NCBI GenBank assembly: GCA_022703295.1
Contig: JAKLDX010000024.1
Location: forward strand, 1 to 11,221
Length of the DNA stretch: 11,221 nucleotides
Source of the DNA: Candidatus Omnitrophota bacterium
GTDB lineage: Bacteria; Omnitrophota; Gorgyraeia; 2-01-FULL-45-10
Reading direction: 5' to 3'
Of this stretch, positions 1-7,240 are shown piece after piece. The notes beneath the pieces are model-generated. The model was given only the letters and a program-made list of their open reading frames with translations, ran no database searches and was not told the origin of the DNA. Made by a program: the position numbers and the translations under genes. Positions within the stretch are counted from its first letter, which is position 1. Each line of letters opens with the position of its first letter.

Positions 1-1887
1 TTCAAAAAATGTATGATACCAGCTGGCCATGAAAGTACCTTTTATAAAATCTTTGTCACCCATAAGAAATCCGCCGGCATTTTCAAAAGAGCCCCCCAGC
101 ATAACTCCCCTCATCGGATTAAATACGTTATCCCTTGTGTCAAATGTAAGCTCAAACAATATGCTCGAAATGTAATTGGAGCCTATTTCATTCTGCAGGG
201 CCGTCGACGCATTATCGTCGACGCTGTCTATTTTGATGTTCTCAAGCCTGTAAATAGCGTCTCCCCTAAGGTGTTCGGTAATTTCCTTACCGAGCTTCAG
301 GTCGCCTCCCGTCCTGCCTTCATTGTACGCCCACCCCACCTCTCCGTCTTTATCATGGTACGTCCTGTAAACGTCGAATCCGAAAGAATAAGGCAGTCCG
401 AATATCCACGGGTCGGTCCAGCCGAGATTGAAATTATTCCTGACCATACCTACTTCAGCTTTAATAACAAGGTTCTGTCCGCCGCCGGTAAATGTCGGGA
501 AATTCATGATGTCGAAATTCCTCTGGGTCACTTCGACAAATCCTACCAGTAGGTCTATGGAGCTGTAGCCGCCGCCGAACGAGAATTCTCCTGTCTTCGC
601 CTCTTTCACATTCACTATTATATTCTGGACGTTAGGAACGGCTGTCGGCTCCGTATCAAAAGTCACGCTTTCGAAAAATCCGAGATTATAGATACGCTCC
701 TTGGAACGCGCTATCCTGTCACCGTTAAACCGTTCTCCGGGATATATCCTGATCTCCCTTCTGACAACGACGTCCCTGGTCTTTAAATTACCGCGTATAT
801 CTATCTTCCCGACATATACGGGTTCCTTGGCATCTACGCTATATGTTATATCTATCTTCCCGGTGGATTGGTTCAGACCCCTTTCGACATCTATCTCGAC
901 GTTCATATATCCGTTCTTATAGTAAAGCTGCTTCACGTTAAGGACGTCGCTTCTCAGTATCCTGTTGGAGAAAGGGCTGAGCGTCTTCATGCTTATTTTG
1001 GACCGCACTTCTTTTTCCGTATATACAAGGTTGCCTTTTAACGTTATGTCCCCGACCTGATAAAGCTTACCTTCATTAATGCTCAGCTCTATGTCGAGGA
1101 CCTTGCCGTCCTGAGAATAGTCGAGTTTCGGAGTGACTTCGACATCCAGATAGCCTATGTCGTCATAAAGGATCTTGATCTTCTCCATGTCTTCCTGGAA
1201 GAGATCGTCATTGTAGACACCGGGATTAAAAAGCCACGCTGGCTTTGTGGATAATACCTTCCTTATGTCATCGGTCTTTATGGCCTTATTCCCGGTAATC
1301 TTGACGCTGGCGACTTTGACTCGCACCTTTTCATCTATTGTTATGGTAACGATCGCCTTGTTTGTCTCTTTATTGATATCGAGGGCATACTTCACGTCTA
1401 CCAACGGATACCCTTTTTTGATATATAGTGCTTTCATTTCCGCTATATCCTGCGCTAGGAGCGTCAGGTTGAGCATTTCGTTCGGCTTGGACTTCATTGT
1501 GCTTTTCAGTTTCTGCGCCCTGAAAGCCGTATTGCCCTTGAACACTATATCTTCTATTACCGATTTTTCTTCCACTATGAACGTGACGGCCACCCCGCCC
1601 TCGTAATTATCCACGTCCACCGAGACGTCAGTAAAATACTGGGTTGTATACAATCTCTTTAAATCATCGTTCAGGGTTTCCTGATTGAACTTATCGCCGA
1701 CCTTCGTCTTTACCTTTGAGAGTATAGTCTCGGTGCTTATAGCCCTGTTATTCTTGACATTGATGGCGGTGATATTCTTATCTTCGTTCTCGGACGGGCC
1801 GGACACCTGGGAATAAGAATCTGACGCGGCTATCTGGAAGATGCATAACGCTACCGCAAGACATGCCACTATCTTATAGTATTTCAT
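1..1887 (-). CDS. bamA: BamA outer-membrane protein assembly factor (3' end outside window)
   Basis: The reading frame is open from ATG at 1887 to base 1 without a stop, giving 629 residues, and continues beyond the window. Residues 1-27 look like a signal peptide: Lys2 and Lys5, then a hydrophobic run at about 6-22. Five POTRA repeats follow at roughly 36-106, 107-185, 186-272, 273-354 and 355-430. Repeats 2 to 5 open with VxxIxIxGN-like strands (for example IVFKGN, VKITGN, ITLKGN, IDIRGN), and several carry a Y-x-x-x-GY helix end. From about 431 the Gly/aromatic-rich sequence (FSFGGGYSS, WTDPWIFG, FDTRDNVFNPMRG) is the start of the 16-strand beta-barrel. The protein inserts outer-membrane proteins. 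The barrel end and its VRGF motif are not visible. The start is supported by GGAGAG upstream and by the ATGA overlap with the dnaB stop, implying translational coupling. TamA is less likely because it has three POTRA domains. Confidence 0.95.
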   Translation of the reverse strand, partial: MKYYKIVACLAVALCIFQIAASDSYSQVSGPSENEDKNITAINVKNNRAISTETILSKVKTKVGDKFNQETLNDDLKRLYTTQYFTDVSVDVDNYEGGVAVTFIVEEKSVIEDIVFKGNTAFRAQKLKSTMKSKPNEMLNLTLLAQDIAEMKALYIKKGYPLVDVKYALDINKETNKAIVTITIDEKVRVKVASVKITGNKAIKTDDIRKVLSTKPAWLFNPGVYNDDLFQEDMEKIKILYDDIGYLDVEVTPKLDYSQDGKVLDIELSINEGKLYQVGDITLKGNLVYTEKEVRSKISMKTLSPFSNRILRSDVLNVKQLYYKNGYMNVEIDVERGLNQSTGKIDITYSVDAKEPVYVGKIDIRGNLKTRDVVVRREIRIYPGERFNGDRIARSKERIYNLGFFESVTFDTEPTAVPNVQNIIVNVKEAKTGEFSFGGGYSSIDLLVGFVEVTQRNFDIMNFPTFTGGGQNLVIKAEVGMVRNNFNLGWTDPWIFGLPYSFGFDVYRTYHDKDGEVGWAYNEGRTGGDLKLGKEITEHLRGDAIYRLENIKIDSVDDNASTALQNEIGSNYISSILFELTFDTRDNVFNPMRGVMLGGSFENAGGFLMGDKDFIKGTFMASWYHTFFE

Positions 1888-3254
1888 ACTCTCTCCATGT
1901 CCATATCCACGAACTCTTCGTTCCTTGCCGACAGATTTTCAAATCTCATATACTCGCCGATGAAAGCCAGTTTCAGGCTCCCGACCGGGCCGTTCCTCTG
2001 TTTGGCTATTATGACCTCTGCCTCACCCTTGTTCTCTTCCGTCGGATTGTAATATTCCTCTCTGAGCAGAAGTATGACAAGGTCGGCATCCTGTTCTATG
2101 GCGCCCGACTCCCTGAGGTCGGAAAGCTGCGGCCTGTGGTCCGCCCTTTGTTCGACGGCACGTGAAAGCTGGCTTATCGCGATCACCGGGATCCTGAGTT
2201 CGCGCGCAAGCGCCTTCAATGATCTCGATATATCCGATATCTCCTGTTGCCTGTTATCCGCGGACCTGGATGAGCCCTGCATAAGCTGGAGGTAGTCCAG
2301 TACCAAAAATTTTATATCGAATTTCGCCTTGAGCCGCCGCGCCTTGGCGCGCAGTTCCAGTACCGTTATCCCGGGCGAATCATCCACGTATATCGGCGCT
2401 TCCGAGAGTTTTCCGGCAGCGCTGACAAGCCTGGGCCAGTCCGCCTGCGAAAGGAACCCTGTCCTGACCTTATGTGCGTCAACCCTCGCGTGAGAGCAAA
2501 GCATCCTCTGGACAAGCTGCTCTTTCGACATTTCCAGGCTGAAAAAGGCGACAGGCACCTTCTCGACGACACCTATGTGTTCGACTATGCACGAGGCAAG
2601 CGCGCTCTTCCCCATCGAAGGCCTGCCCGCCACCACTATAAGGTCCGACGGCTGAAATCCCGCCGTCCTCAGGTCCAGGTCCCTGAAACCGGTGGCTATG
2701 CCGGTTACATTCTCTTTCCTCTGATAAAGGTTATCTATGGTCTCGATTGAATTTTTTATGACTTCTTTTATCGGGGAGAATCTTGTTTCCTCTTTCTTCG
2801 AGCCTACATCGAACACTGCCTGTTCGGCCTTGTCCACTATCTCATCCACTTCCTGCGAAGAGTTGAAGCAGTCCGACACTATCTGGGTGGCCGTGTTTAT
2901 CAGGTTCCTCAGGAGCATCTTCTCTTTTACTATTTTAGCGTAATGCAGGAAATTTGCCGTAGTGGGGACGCTTGAGGCAAGCGATGTTATGTAGGCGGGG
3001 CCGCCTACTTCGTCGAGGGAACCGCTTTTCTTCAGTTCCTCTATCAGCGTAATTATATCAATGGCCCTGTTTTCGTCGAATAGCTTTACAACGGACGAGA
3101 ATATCTTCCTGTGGGCATCTTTATAAAAACAAGAGGCGTTTATTATTTCTATCGCCTGCGAGATAGCCTCATGGTCCAGAAGCATCGAACCCAGGACTGC
3201 CATCTCGGCTTCTATATTATGCGGCGGTATCTTCTCTATCTGTTCCTGAGCCAT
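1884..3254 (-). CDS. dnaB: Replicative DNA helicase DnaB
   Basis: 456 residues, the usual length. The N-terminal domain (about 1-115) begins with the family signature PPHNIEAEMAVLGSML. A linker leads to a RecA-like ATPase from about 185. Walker A is GRPSMGKSA at 210-218, Walker B is FLVLDYLQLM at 316-325, the sensor-like ISQLSR is at 360-365, DLRESGAIEQDAD is at 379-391, and IIAKQRNGPVG with the probable arginine finger is at 415-425. It works as a hexamer unwinding DNA ahead of the replisome. No intein interrupts the ATPase motifs. It follows rplI after 106 nt occupied by heptamer repeats, and no clear Shine-Dalgarno precedes ATG 3254. Its TGA stop overlaps the bamA ATG (ATGA). Confidence 0.97.
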   Translation of the reverse strand: MAQEQIEKIPPHNIEAEMAVLGSMLLDHEAISQAIEIINASCFYKDAHRKIFSSVVKLFDENRAIDIITLIEELKKSGSLDEVGGPAYITSLASSVPTTANFLHYAKIVKEKMLLRNLINTATQIVSDCFNSSQEVDEIVDKAEQAVFDVGSKKEETRFSPIKEVIKNSIETIDNLYQRKENVTGIATGFRDLDLRTAGFQPSDLIVVAGRPSMGKSALASCIVEHIGVVEKVPVAFFSLEMSKEQLVQRMLCSHARVDAHKVRTGFLSQADWPRLVSAAGKLSEAPIYVDDSPGITVLELRAKARRLKAKFDIKFLVLDYLQLMQGSSRSADNRQQEISDISRSLKALARELRIPVIAISQLSRAVEQRADHRPQLSDLRESGAIEQDADLVILLLREEYYNPTEENKGEAEVIIAKQRNGPVGSLKLAFIGEYMRFENLSARNEEFVDMDMERV

Positions 3255-3278
3255 CGTAACCGTTATGTTGCGCTTTTT

Positions 3279-3379
3279 AACTAAAAACTTAAATGTTAAA
3301 ATTCAAAACTATAACTTAAAACTAAAATCTAGGCCCGAAGGACACACCAGTTTTAAGTTTTTAGCTTTGAGCTTTAAGT
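3279..3379. repeat. Opposed degenerate heptamer arrays between rplI and dnaB
   Basis: Reading + strand, seven heptads resembling AACTTAA fill 3279-3327 (aactaaa, aacttaa, atgttaa, aattcaa, aactata, acttaaa, actaaaa). After a 24-nt centre (3328-3351) four heptads resembling TTTAAGT in the opposite sense fill 3352-3379. The arrays therefore form inverted repeats: 3281-3293 is a perfect 13-nt complement of 3352-3364, and 3313-3323 is a perfect 11-nt complement of 3350-3360, so two left arms compete for one right arm. The centre contains GGCCCGAAGG (3332-3341). The right array runs into rplI and supplies its last codons and stop. Whether it acts as a terminator, an mRNA-processing hairpin or a passive repeat cannot be told from sequence. 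Confidence 0.7.
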
Positions 3380-3819
3380 TTATCTACGACCCAGACCCTT
3401 AATGTCGCCTTTACTTCCGGGTGAATTTTTACCGTAACCTGATAGACGCCCAGTTTTTTTATCGGCTCGTCCAGGACTATGTCTTTCTTATCTATATTTA
3501 TCGCTTCTGCGGCAAGCGCTTCCGAGATCATTTCGGCCGATATGGAACCGAATAACTTTTCCTCTTCCCCGGCCTGCGCGCTTATGGTAAGCGACAGGTT
3601 CGTTATCTTTTCCGCCAGCGCCTTGACGATCTTTAACCTTTCGGCATCCAGCACGGCCTGCTTCTTCTTCAGGGCATCAAGTATCTTCATGTTCCCGGCA
3701 GTAGCCTCTTTTGCCTTTTTATTGGGTATCAGATAATTCCTGGCATAGCCTTCTTTAACGGAGATCACTTCTCCCATCCTGCCAAGCCTGTCAACGTCCT
3801 CTAAAAGTATGACCTTCAT
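3361..3819 (-). CDS. rplI: 50S ribosomal protein L9
   Basis: 152 residues, typical for bL9. The N-terminal rRNA-binding domain holds the signature GYARNYLIPNKKA (24-36) after MKVILLEDVDRLGRMGEV. A long charged helix (about 41-76) connects to the C-terminal domain (about 77-148). L9 binds 23S rRNA at the base of the L1 stalk and helps frame maintenance. AAGGAG lies 11 nt before ATG 3819. It lies 27 nt after the rpsR stop in the usual rpsF-ssb-rpsR-rplI order. The last residues, KLKAQS, are encoded by the heptamer repeat that fills the gap to dnaB, so this tail is probably not conserved. Confidence 0.96.
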   Translation of the reverse strand: MKVILLEDVDRLGRMGEVISVKEGYARNYLIPNKKAKEATAGNMKILDALKKKQAVLDAERLKIVKALAEKITNLSLTISAQAGEEEKLFGSISAEMISEALAAEAINIDKKDIVLDEPIKKLGVYQVTVKIHPEVKATLRVWVVDKLKAQS

Positions 3820-3846
3820 TTTGAAAAAATCTCCTTATTCTTTACC

Positions 3847-4125
3847 TTATTCCGCGACAAAAGGCAGAAGCGACATCACTCGCGCCTTTTTTATGGCCTT
3901 TGCAAGCTGCCTCTGATGTTTCGCGCAGTTCCCGGTTATCCTGGAAGGCATTATCTTGCCCCTCTCGGTTATCAGCTTCTGGAATTTAGGATAATCCAGG
4001 TAATCTATATACTCCACCTTATCCAGACAAAATCTGCACGGCTTTTTCCTGAAGACCCTCTTCTTCAAGGGCTCTTTCTTTTTCTTTCTTTCACCTACTT
4101 TAAACGGCTTGAACGGCTTAAACAT
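3847..4125 (-). CDS. rpsR: 30S ribosomal protein S18, zinc-binding type
   Basis: 92 residues from ATG 4125. A GTG three bases upstream is in frame, but the spacing from AAGGAG (7 nt to the ATG, 4 nt to the GTG) favours the ATG. A basic N-terminal tail is followed by the S18 core (YIDYLDYPKFQKLITERGKIMPSR and GNCAKHQRQLAKAIKKAR, given here as two segments). Cys30 and Cys33 (CRFC) with Cys67 and His70 (CAKH) form the zinc-binding C+ version of bS18, which many bacteria replace with a C- version. S18 pairs with S6 on the 30S platform. It begins 12 nt after the ssb stop, and its ribosome site touches the ssb stop codon, so coupling is likely. Confidence 0.96.
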   Translation of the reverse strand: MFKPFKPFKVGERKKKKEPLKKRVFRKKPCRFCLDKVEYIDYLDYPKFQKLITERGKIMPSRITGNCAKHQRQLAKAIKKARVMSLLPFVAE

Positions 4126-4137
4126 CACTCTTCTCCT

Positions 4138-4617
4138 TTAGAATGGAACTTCCTCGTCTGATTTAGCGCCTTGATTAGCGTTATCGCTTTTAGGTGCTGA
4201 TCCTTCCGGTTCCTCATTAAGATTTATGGTCTCGATCTCTTCCGGCGGCGGCGTTTGCTTGGCGGCGCCTTGCGATTGTGCCTGGCCGCCTATCCTGAGG
4301 AATTGTATATTATCCGCCACCACTTCTATAGTGCTTCTTTTCTGTCCGTCCTGGGCTTCCCATTCCCTTGACTGCAGCCTGCCTTCAACGAACACGGGGC
4401 TGCCCTTGGACAGGTATTCTCCGCAGACTTCCGCCCTACGCCCCCATACCACAATCCTGATGAACGATGTCTGCTCTTTCTTTTCGCCTGTCTGCGTTTT
4501 ATAGACCCTGTTTACCGCTACGGTGAATGTCGCAACAGCCGAGCCGCTTGGTATATACCTCAACTCCGGATCGCGCGTAAGATTACCTATCAGAAATACC
4601 TTGTTCAGGCTCGCCAT
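4138..4617 (-). CDS. ssb: Single-stranded DNA-binding protein SSB
   Basis: 159 residues. An OB-fold at about 1-108 starts MASLNKVFLIGNLTRDPELR and includes FTVAVNR, IRIVVWGRRAEVCGEYLSKG and VFVEGRLQSREWE. A disordered Gln/Pro/Glu/Ser-rich linker follows (about 112-150). The C-terminal tip SDEEVPF matches the acidic xDxxPF tail that recruits replication and repair partners. SSB coats single-stranded DNA at the fork. It starts 3 nt after the rpsF stop, and its ribosome site (AAGAGGT) is made from the last rpsF codons and stop. Position between rpsF and rpsR is the classical arrangement. Confidence 0.97.
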   Translation of the reverse strand: MASLNKVFLIGNLTRDPELRYIPSGSAVATFTVAVNRVYKTQTGEKKEQTSFIRIVVWGRRAEVCGEYLSKGSPVFVEGRLQSREWEAQDGQKRSTIEVVADNIQFLRIGGQAQSQGAAKQTPPPEEIETINLNEEPEGSAPKSDNANQGAKSDEEVPF

Positions 4618-4620
4618 TTT

Positions 4621-4902
4621 TTACCTCTTGGTTATCATCGTCCGTAATATCGAATCGTTCAGCTTATACACAGCTTCGAGCTTCCCTATTGCATCGGGCA
4701 AGGATGAAAAATCCAGTTTGTAGTAATAACCTTCCCTGAACTTCTTGACCGCATAAGCCAGCTGCTTTTTCCCCCAGCTCTCTTCCTTTACTATGCTGCC
4801 ACCCTGCTTGGTCACGGCATCGCTTATGGTTTTGAAGAGGTTCTTGACTTCGTCCTCTTTAAGGTCGGGTTTCAGTATAAACAGGCCTTCGTAATTATTC
4901 AT
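4621..4902 (-). CDS. rpsF: 30S ribosomal protein S6
   Basis: 93 residues, typical for bS6. It begins MNNYEGLFILKPDLKEDEV and contains GGSIVKEESWGKKQLAYAVKK (shown in part) and the strand YYYKLDFSS, ending LNDSILRTMITKR. S6 binds S18 on the 30S platform; the partner gene rpsR lies two genes downstream. The C-terminus is short, without the acidic or glutamylated tail seen in E. coli. A strong AAGGAGAA site lies 9 nt before ATG 4902. It is the first gene after a 72-nt AT-rich gap that contains a candidate promoter. Confidence 0.95.
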   Translation of the reverse strand: MNNYEGLFILKPDLKEDEVKNLFKTISDAVTKQGGSIVKEESWGKKQLAYAVKKFREGYYYKLDFSSLPDAIGKLEAVYKLNDSILRTMITKR

Positions 4903-4938
4903 AGCTTTGACTTCTCCTTAGGTTTTAATTTTATAACG

Positions 4939-4967
4939 ATACTACCATATCAATATTAATAAATCAA
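4939..4967 (-). promoter_or_regulatory. Candidate sigma-70-type promoter for the rpsF-ssb-rpsR-rplI-dnaB-bamA unit
   Basis: On the minus strand TTGATT (4962-4967) and TAGTAT (4939-4944) are separated by exactly 17 nt in the AT-rich gap between pth and rpsF. Each box matches consensus at four of six positions, so the call rests mainly on spacing, base composition and position. A transcript starting about 7 nt downstream would have a leader of about 30 nt, too short for an S6:S18-binding autoregulatory structure. Confidence 0.35.
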
Positions 4968-4974
4968 AGGTTAT

Positions 4975-5553
4975 TTATGAGGTCCCCGCCTTCCTCTTAT
5001 TAAAGATGTTCATGGCTGTGTCTATGTCTTTTTCCACGAGGCAAGTAACGCAATCGCTGGCAAGAGATACGGCATGTGAAACATTACGTTTCTCTTTTCG
5101 CTTGAAAGGGCTGAGGACGTAATTGGTTATGTCGCCCTTATGGACTTCCGTCGCTATTCCGATCCTGAGGCGGGCAAAATCGTCCCTTCCCAGAGTTTGT
5201 ATTATAGACTCGAGCCCTTTATGGCCCCCGGAAGACCCCTGTTTCTTGAGCCTTATCTTTCCAAGCTCAAGATTTATATCGTCGCAGACAATTAGCAGGT
5301 TCTCTATATTCTTTACCTCCTGCCTGAATGCCTCGCCTACAGCCTTGCCGGAAAGGTTCATATAGGTCTGCGGAAGGACCAGCACGGCTTCTTTTTTACC
5401 TATTTTGCCGCGGCCTACCAGAGAAAAATGCAGTTTTTGGTTTATCTTGATGCCGTTGGTTTTGGCAAGATTGGCTACAACAAGAAAACCTATGTTATGT
5501 TTTGTGGCCTTGTATTCAAGGCCCGGATTCCCGAGGCCGATTATATATTGCAT
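4975..5553 (-). CDS. pth: Peptidyl-tRNA hydrolase
   Basis: 192 residues, the usual length for bacterial Pth. It releases peptides from peptidyl-tRNAs dropped by stalled ribosomes. GLGNPG is at 6-11 with Asn9. The catalytic His19 lies in TKHNIGF. Asn66 is in TYMNLSG, and Asp91 is in the CDD corresponding to E. coli Asp93. The second signature reads GSSGGHKGLESI: the position of E. coli Asn114 (GGHNG) is Lys here. ATG 5553 shares one base with the rplY stop (TAATG), and AAGGAAGAAAAG inside rplY provides the ribosome site, so the two are translationally coupled. It appears to end the glmU-prs-rplY-pth unit. Confidence 0.96.
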   Translation of the reverse strand: MQYIIGLGNPGLEYKATKHNIGFLVVANLAKTNGIKINQKLHFSLVGRGKIGKKEAVLVLPQTYMNLSGKAVGEAFRQEVKNIENLLIVCDDINLELGKIRLKKQGSSGGHKGLESIIQTLGRDDFARLRIGIATEVHKGDITNYVLSPFKRKEKRNVSHAVSLASDCVTCLVEKDIDTAMNIFNKRKAGTS

Positions 5554-6260
5554 TATTTCTTTTCTTCCTTAGCCTGCGGCTTTTCCGCTTCTTTGGCACC
5601 GGCCTCTTCTTCAGCCGCCTCTTCCTCTTTCTTCTTCCTTATGAGTTCCGGCTCAACAGCAGCCTCTTCCGTCACTTCTGCCTTGGCCGCTTCTACCTTA
5701 GGAGGTTTCACTATCATGACGATGAGTTCCGGATCGTTCAACACCTTAATACCTTCCGGCACCTTCAGGTCTTTTATATATATGGCATCGCCTATCTTCA
5801 GGGCCGAGACATCGGCTTCTATTTTTTCAGGAATTTCCGTCGGCAAACATTCCACCTGCAGCTCCCATATAACGTGGTCCAGGACGCCGCCGTCGATCTT
5901 CACGCCCACAGGCTCTCCGTGAGAAGCCACAGGGACATTGACCTTCAGGACCTCTGTGAGCGATATCTCGCTAAAGTCCACGTGAAGTATGCCGTCCTTT
6001 AGGGGATCTCTCTGGATCTCCTTGATAAGGACAGTCTTATCCTTTTCCGTTCCGCCTGTTATCTTAAGCGTTATGATTACGTTGGATCCGGCGCCGGTGT
6101 GAAGTATCTCATCCAGGTCTTCCTTCGATATCTGAAGGCTAAGGGCGCTCTTCCCGCTCTTATATACGTTTGCCGGTATCAATCCTTTATTCCTGAGATC
6201 TTTCGCCACCCTTTTGCCGGTGGCGGTTCTGACTTCCGATTTTAATATTACTTTTTCCAT
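5553..6260 (-). CDS. rplY: 50S ribosomal protein L25, TL5/Ctc type
   Basis: 235 residues, the long two-domain form. Residues 1 to about 93 are the L25 domain that binds 5S rRNA, with the typical RTATGKRVAKDLRNKGLIPANVY opening (in part) and IQRDPLKDGILHVDF. Residues about 98-188 are the TL5 C-terminal beta domain (VNVPVASHGEPVGVKIDGG, LPTEIPEKIEADVSALKIGD). From about 190 the chain becomes a low-complexity Ala/Glu/Lys tail that is probably disordered. A version of this gene is the general-stress gene ctc in Bacillus. It sits 19 nt after prs with TAGGAG before ATG 6260, and prs-ctc-pth is a long-conserved order. Confidence 0.95.
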   Translation of the reverse strand: MEKVILKSEVRTATGKRVAKDLRNKGLIPANVYKSGKSALSLQISKEDLDEILHTGAGSNVIITLKITGGTEKDKTVLIKEIQRDPLKDGILHVDFSEISLTEVLKVNVPVASHGEPVGVKIDGGVLDHVIWELQVECLPTEIPEKIEADVSALKIGDAIYIKDLKVPEGIKVLNDPELIVMIVKPPKVEAAKAEVTEEAAVEPELIRKKKEEEAAEEEAGAKEAEKPQAKEEKK

Positions 6261-6279
6261 ACAGAATCACACTCCTATT

Positions 6280-7221
6280 TTAAGTGAACAAAACACTGAC
6301 GGATTTTTCGCAATGAATCCTCTCTATCGCCTCACCGAGAAGCGATGCCACGGAAAGGACTTTTATCTTCGATATAGCCTTTTCTTTTGCAAGAGGTATC
6401 GTGTCAGTTACTATGAGCTCTTTCAACGGCGATTTCCTGAGTCTCTCTATAGCAGGGCCGCAGAGGACCGGGTGCGTGATGGTAGCGTATACATCTCGCG
6501 CGCCCTCTTTCTTTATCGCCTCGACCGCTTCGACCAGTGAGCCGGCAGTGGCCACCATGTCATCTACTATGACCGCGTTCTTGCCTTTAACGTCGCCCAT
6601 TATGTGCATTACTTCGGCTTCTTTATCGCTCACGCGCCTTTTGTCAACGACAGCGAGGCTGCAATTCAATCTTTTGGCGTATGCCCTGGCGGTCTTTATG
6701 CCGCCGACATCCGGGCTTATTACAACGAGCCCGTGGTTCAATTTTAATTTCTTTATATAATCGGCAAAAATGGTAAAAGCGAAAAGGTGGTCAAGCGGTA
6801 TATCGAAAAATCCCTGTATCTGTCCGGCGTGCAGGTCTACTGTAAGGACCCTGTCGGCACCCGCAACGGTGACCAGATTCGCGACGAGCTTCGCCGTTAT
6901 CGGCACCCGCGGCTGGTCCTTCCTGTCCTGCCTCGCGTATCCGAAGTACGGCAGAACCGCCGTTATGCGCTGCGCGGACGCGCGCTTTAGGGCGTCTATC
7001 ATTATGAGGAGTTCCATAAGGTGGTCGTTGGACGGGGAGGATGTCGCCTGTACGACAAAGACATCGTGCCCGCGGACGTTTTCGTTGATCTTCACCCTTA
7101 TTTCTCCGTCGGAAAACGTATCGACCGAAGCGTTTCCGAGCTTTATACCAAGATACTTGCAGATGTCCGCGGCCAGCTTCCTGTTGGAATTGCCGCTGAA
7201 TACTAGCAGGTGGTTCTTCAT
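6280..7221 (-). CDS. prs: Ribose-phosphate pyrophosphokinase (PRPP synthetase)
   Basis: 313 residues, the normal class I length. It makes PRPP from ribose 5-phosphate and ATP for nucleotide, histidine and tryptophan synthesis. It begins LLVFSGNSNRKLAADICKYLG and includes FSDGEIRVKINENVRG, YFGYARQDRKDQPRVPITAK (94-113) at the ATP site, and the metal and pyrophosphate region VDLHAGQIQGFFDIPLDHL (128-146). The PRPP loop is VDDMVATAGS with Asp220 and Asp221, but the third acidic residue (Asp224 in E. coli; canonical DDMIDTAGT) is Ala224. AAAAGGAG lies 6 nt before ATG 7221. Its start is 19 nt after the glmU stop. Confidence 0.96.
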   Translation of the reverse strand: MKNHLLVFSGNSNRKLAADICKYLGIKLGNASVDTFSDGEIRVKINENVRGHDVFVVQATSSPSNDHLMELLIMIDALKRASAQRITAVLPYFGYARQDRKDQPRVPITAKLVANLVTVAGADRVLTVDLHAGQIQGFFDIPLDHLFAFTIFADYIKKLKLNHGLVVISPDVGGIKTARAYAKRLNCSLAVVDKRRVSDKEAEVMHIMGDVKGKNAVIVDDMVATAGSLVEAVEAIKKEGARDVYATITHPVLCGPAIERLRKSPLKELIVTDTIPLAKEKAISKIKVLSVASLLGEAIERIHCEKSVSVLFT

Positions 7222-7240
7222 ATAGCTCCTTTTCGAAAAT

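Noticed and set aside
13..552. 179-codon open frame on the + strand inside bamA
   Set aside because: It is a shadow of the well-supported BamA reading frame.
3279..3379. CRISPR array at the heptamer repeats
   Set aside because: Units are 7 nt, degenerate and without spacers, and no cas gene is present.
4903..4974. S6:S18-binding autoregulatory RNA structure in the rpsF leader
   Set aside because: The leader is AT-rich with no GC-rich stem or CCG bulge, and the predicted transcript leader is only about 30 nt.
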